NCBI GenBank assembly: GCA_036172345.1
Contig: JASFBB010000091.1
Location: forward strand, 1 to 7,503
Length of the DNA: 7,503 bases
Source: NAK82 sp036172345
GTDB lineage: Bacteria > Chloroflexota > Anaerolineae > 4572-78 > NAK82
Direction: 5' to 3'
Notes under the pieces: generated by a model
What the model was told of the DNA's origin: nothing
The model's input: only the letters and a program-made list of their open reading frames with translations
Database searches by the model: none
In this document: positions 6,579 through 7,503 of the stretch, piece by piece
How the letters are laid out: every line of letters starts with the position of its first letter
Position numbering within the stretch: the first letter of the stretch is position 1
Made by a program: the position numbers and the translations under genes

Positions 6579-7503
6579 TACGCAAATCTCTCCCTGTGAC
6601 TTGGTTCGCCTCTTCGGATAGTGCCGCCCCTCGCGAAATGGACAAAAGGAGACCGATGCTTGCTAACGAGATCACCATAGATGAGCCACCGTAGCTGATA
6701 AAAGGCAATGTGATCCCTGCAGTGGGTACAGTTGCTGTGACGACGGCTATGTTGTAGATCGCCTGAAAGACCAGCCCGAATGTAATACCAGTAGCCAACA
6801 ACGTTCCAAACATATCCGGTGCACTCATTGCGATGCGAAATCCTCGATGAGCGACAAAAGCAAACAATCCCAATACCGCGAGGCACCCGAGCAACCCCAT
6901 CTCCTCGCCCAATATTGCAAAAATGTTATCACTGTGGGGCACCGAGACGTACCCGAACTTCCCTCGGCTCTCTCCGAGCCCGACGCCCGTCAGACCGCCT
7001 GAGGCTAGAGCAATCAGGTTCTGAATAGACGGCGAGTCCTTCGCTGCTTGTTCGCTGAATGGCGATAAAAATGTCAGAACACGTTCCAACCGGTATGGCG
7101 ATTCCAGGATAAGCAGCATTATTGAGATGCCACCGAGAACTCCGCACACCAGCATCTGCCAAATGCTTCCGCCCGCAACAAAGAACATGACAATGCCATT
7201 TGTGGCAATGATCGCTGCGGAAGTGAGATGATGTTGCAAAACGATCAAGCCGACCACCAGCCCTAGCAAAACGGCAAATGGCAACAATCCGGCCCTTACA
7301 TGGCGGATACGTTCGCCTTTAGAAGCAAGCCAATCGGCGGTATATAGGATCATGGTGAGCTTGGCCAGCTCACTTGGTTGTATAGATCCCCCCTCTGCCC
7401 CGAGCAGACGGCCGATTAACCAACGTTGCGGGCCGTTGAGCCGAAGTCCACGCAAACCCTGTCTGGCTGGCGGTGGATCAGGGTTGCTTCGAGGCGCTCG
7501 CGG
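6493..7503 (-). CDS. ftsW: Peptidoglycan polymerase FtsW (SEDS family), 5' end outside window
   Basis: FtsW is a multi-pass SEDS glycosyltransferase that polymerises lipid II at the division septum together with a class B PBP. The frame is open to the window edge, giving 336 visible residues. The start is not visible; the TTG at 7455 is inside the family core and is not a real start. Numbering from the edge, motifs are NGPQRWLI (23-30), IQPSELAKL (41-49), LQHHLTSAAI (89-98) followed by FFVAGG, GGLTGVGLGES (169-179), VPHSDNIFAILGEEMG (188-203) and VPTAGITLPFISYGGSSM (259-276). At least six hydrophobic segments are visible. The neighbouring murG and ftsQ favour FtsW over RodA. The usual QPDLGT block reads QHHLTS here. 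After the last helix, SRG is followed by a polar tail, whose final 28 residues are arginine-rich and encoded within murG. Confidence 0.93.
   Translation of the reverse strand, partial: PRAPRSNPDPPPARQGLRGLRLNGPQRWLIGRLLGAEGGSIQPSELAKLTMILYTADWLASKGERIRHVRAGLLPFAVLLGLVVGLIVLQHHLTSAAIIATNGIVMFFVAGGSIWQMLVCGVLGGISIMLLILESPYRLERVLTFLSPFSEQAAKDSPSIQNLIALASGGLTGVGLGESRGKFGYVSVPHSDNIFAILGEEMGLLGCLAVLGLFAFVAHRGFRIAMSAPDMFGTLLATGITFGLVFQAIYNIAVVTATVPTAGITLPFISYGGSSMVISLASIGLLLSISRGAALSEEANQVTGRDLRSETHDFWGRDRRARLSRARRGGLFNGSR
6588..6595 (-). promoter_or_regulatory. Ribosome binding site of murG inside ftsW
   Basis: AGGGAGAG on the minus strand lies nine bases before the GTG at 6578 and eighteen before the ATG at 6569, so it favours the GTG. 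It is embedded in ftsW coding sequence. Confidence 0.55.

Noticed and set aside
6578..6886. Second minus-strand frame within ftsW, 102 codons, ending in TAG at the murG start
   Set aside because: It overlaps the conserved FtsW end (SYGGSSM) in another frame, so it is not a gene. I keep its stop only as a clue to a possible indel near the end of ftsW.
7453..7455. TTG as the start of ftsW
   Set aside because: The frame remains open to the window edge, and the part of FtsW before the QPSELAK region, including several membrane helices, would be missing.
1..7503. Search for mobile elements, CRISPR arrays, tRNA or rRNA genes, or a defence or biosynthetic island
   Set aside because: The window is filled by conserved division and murein genes. 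I saw no long repeats, transposase or integrase motifs, or RNA gene signatures.

Overview
This window is one continuous stretch of a bacterial division and cell wall (dcw) cluster. Every gene is read from the minus strand, so transcription runs from high to low coordinates. In that order the genes are ftsW (5' end outside the window), murG, a small CvpA-like membrane protein, murC, murB, ddl, ftsQ and ftsA (3' end outside the window). I see no mobile element, RNA gene, CRISPR array or transcription terminator.

The gene order, the murC-murB-ddl-ftsQ-ftsA run and the sequence style suggest a member of the Chloroflexota, perhaps Anaerolineae-like. The style clues are a MurG with YLPDVEPGL where most bacteria have HEQN-x-x-x-G, and a MurC with a VEWDHPDCYPT block. 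This assignment comes from remembered family patterns, not from a search, so it is only moderately certain. GC content looks intermediate and start codons are often GTG (ftsA, ftsQ, ddl, murG).

The genes work together. MurB and MurC carry out consecutive cytoplasmic steps that make UDP-MurNAc-L-Ala. Ddl supplies D-Ala-D-Ala for the end of the stem peptide. MurG converts lipid I to lipid II at the membrane. FtsW polymerises lipid II into septal glycan. FtsQ (DivIB-type, POTRA) and FtsA (actin-like anchor for FtsZ) belong to the divisome.

The coding is very compact. ftsW and murG overlap by 86 nt, murG and the CvpA-like gene share ATGA, and murB and ddl share GTGA. The other gaps are 9, 19 and 24 nt. 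The only real intergenic space is 246-357, between ftsQ and ftsA. It is AT-rich and holds a plausible promoter whose -10 lies in a 20-bp near-palindrome, so ftsA (and probably ftsZ beyond it) may have its own regulated transcription.

Nothing here looks like a wholly new system. The points most worth a second look are the operator-like palindrome before ftsA, the CvpA-like gene inserted between murG and murC, the long ftsW/murG overlap, and the altered motifs in MurG and FtsW.
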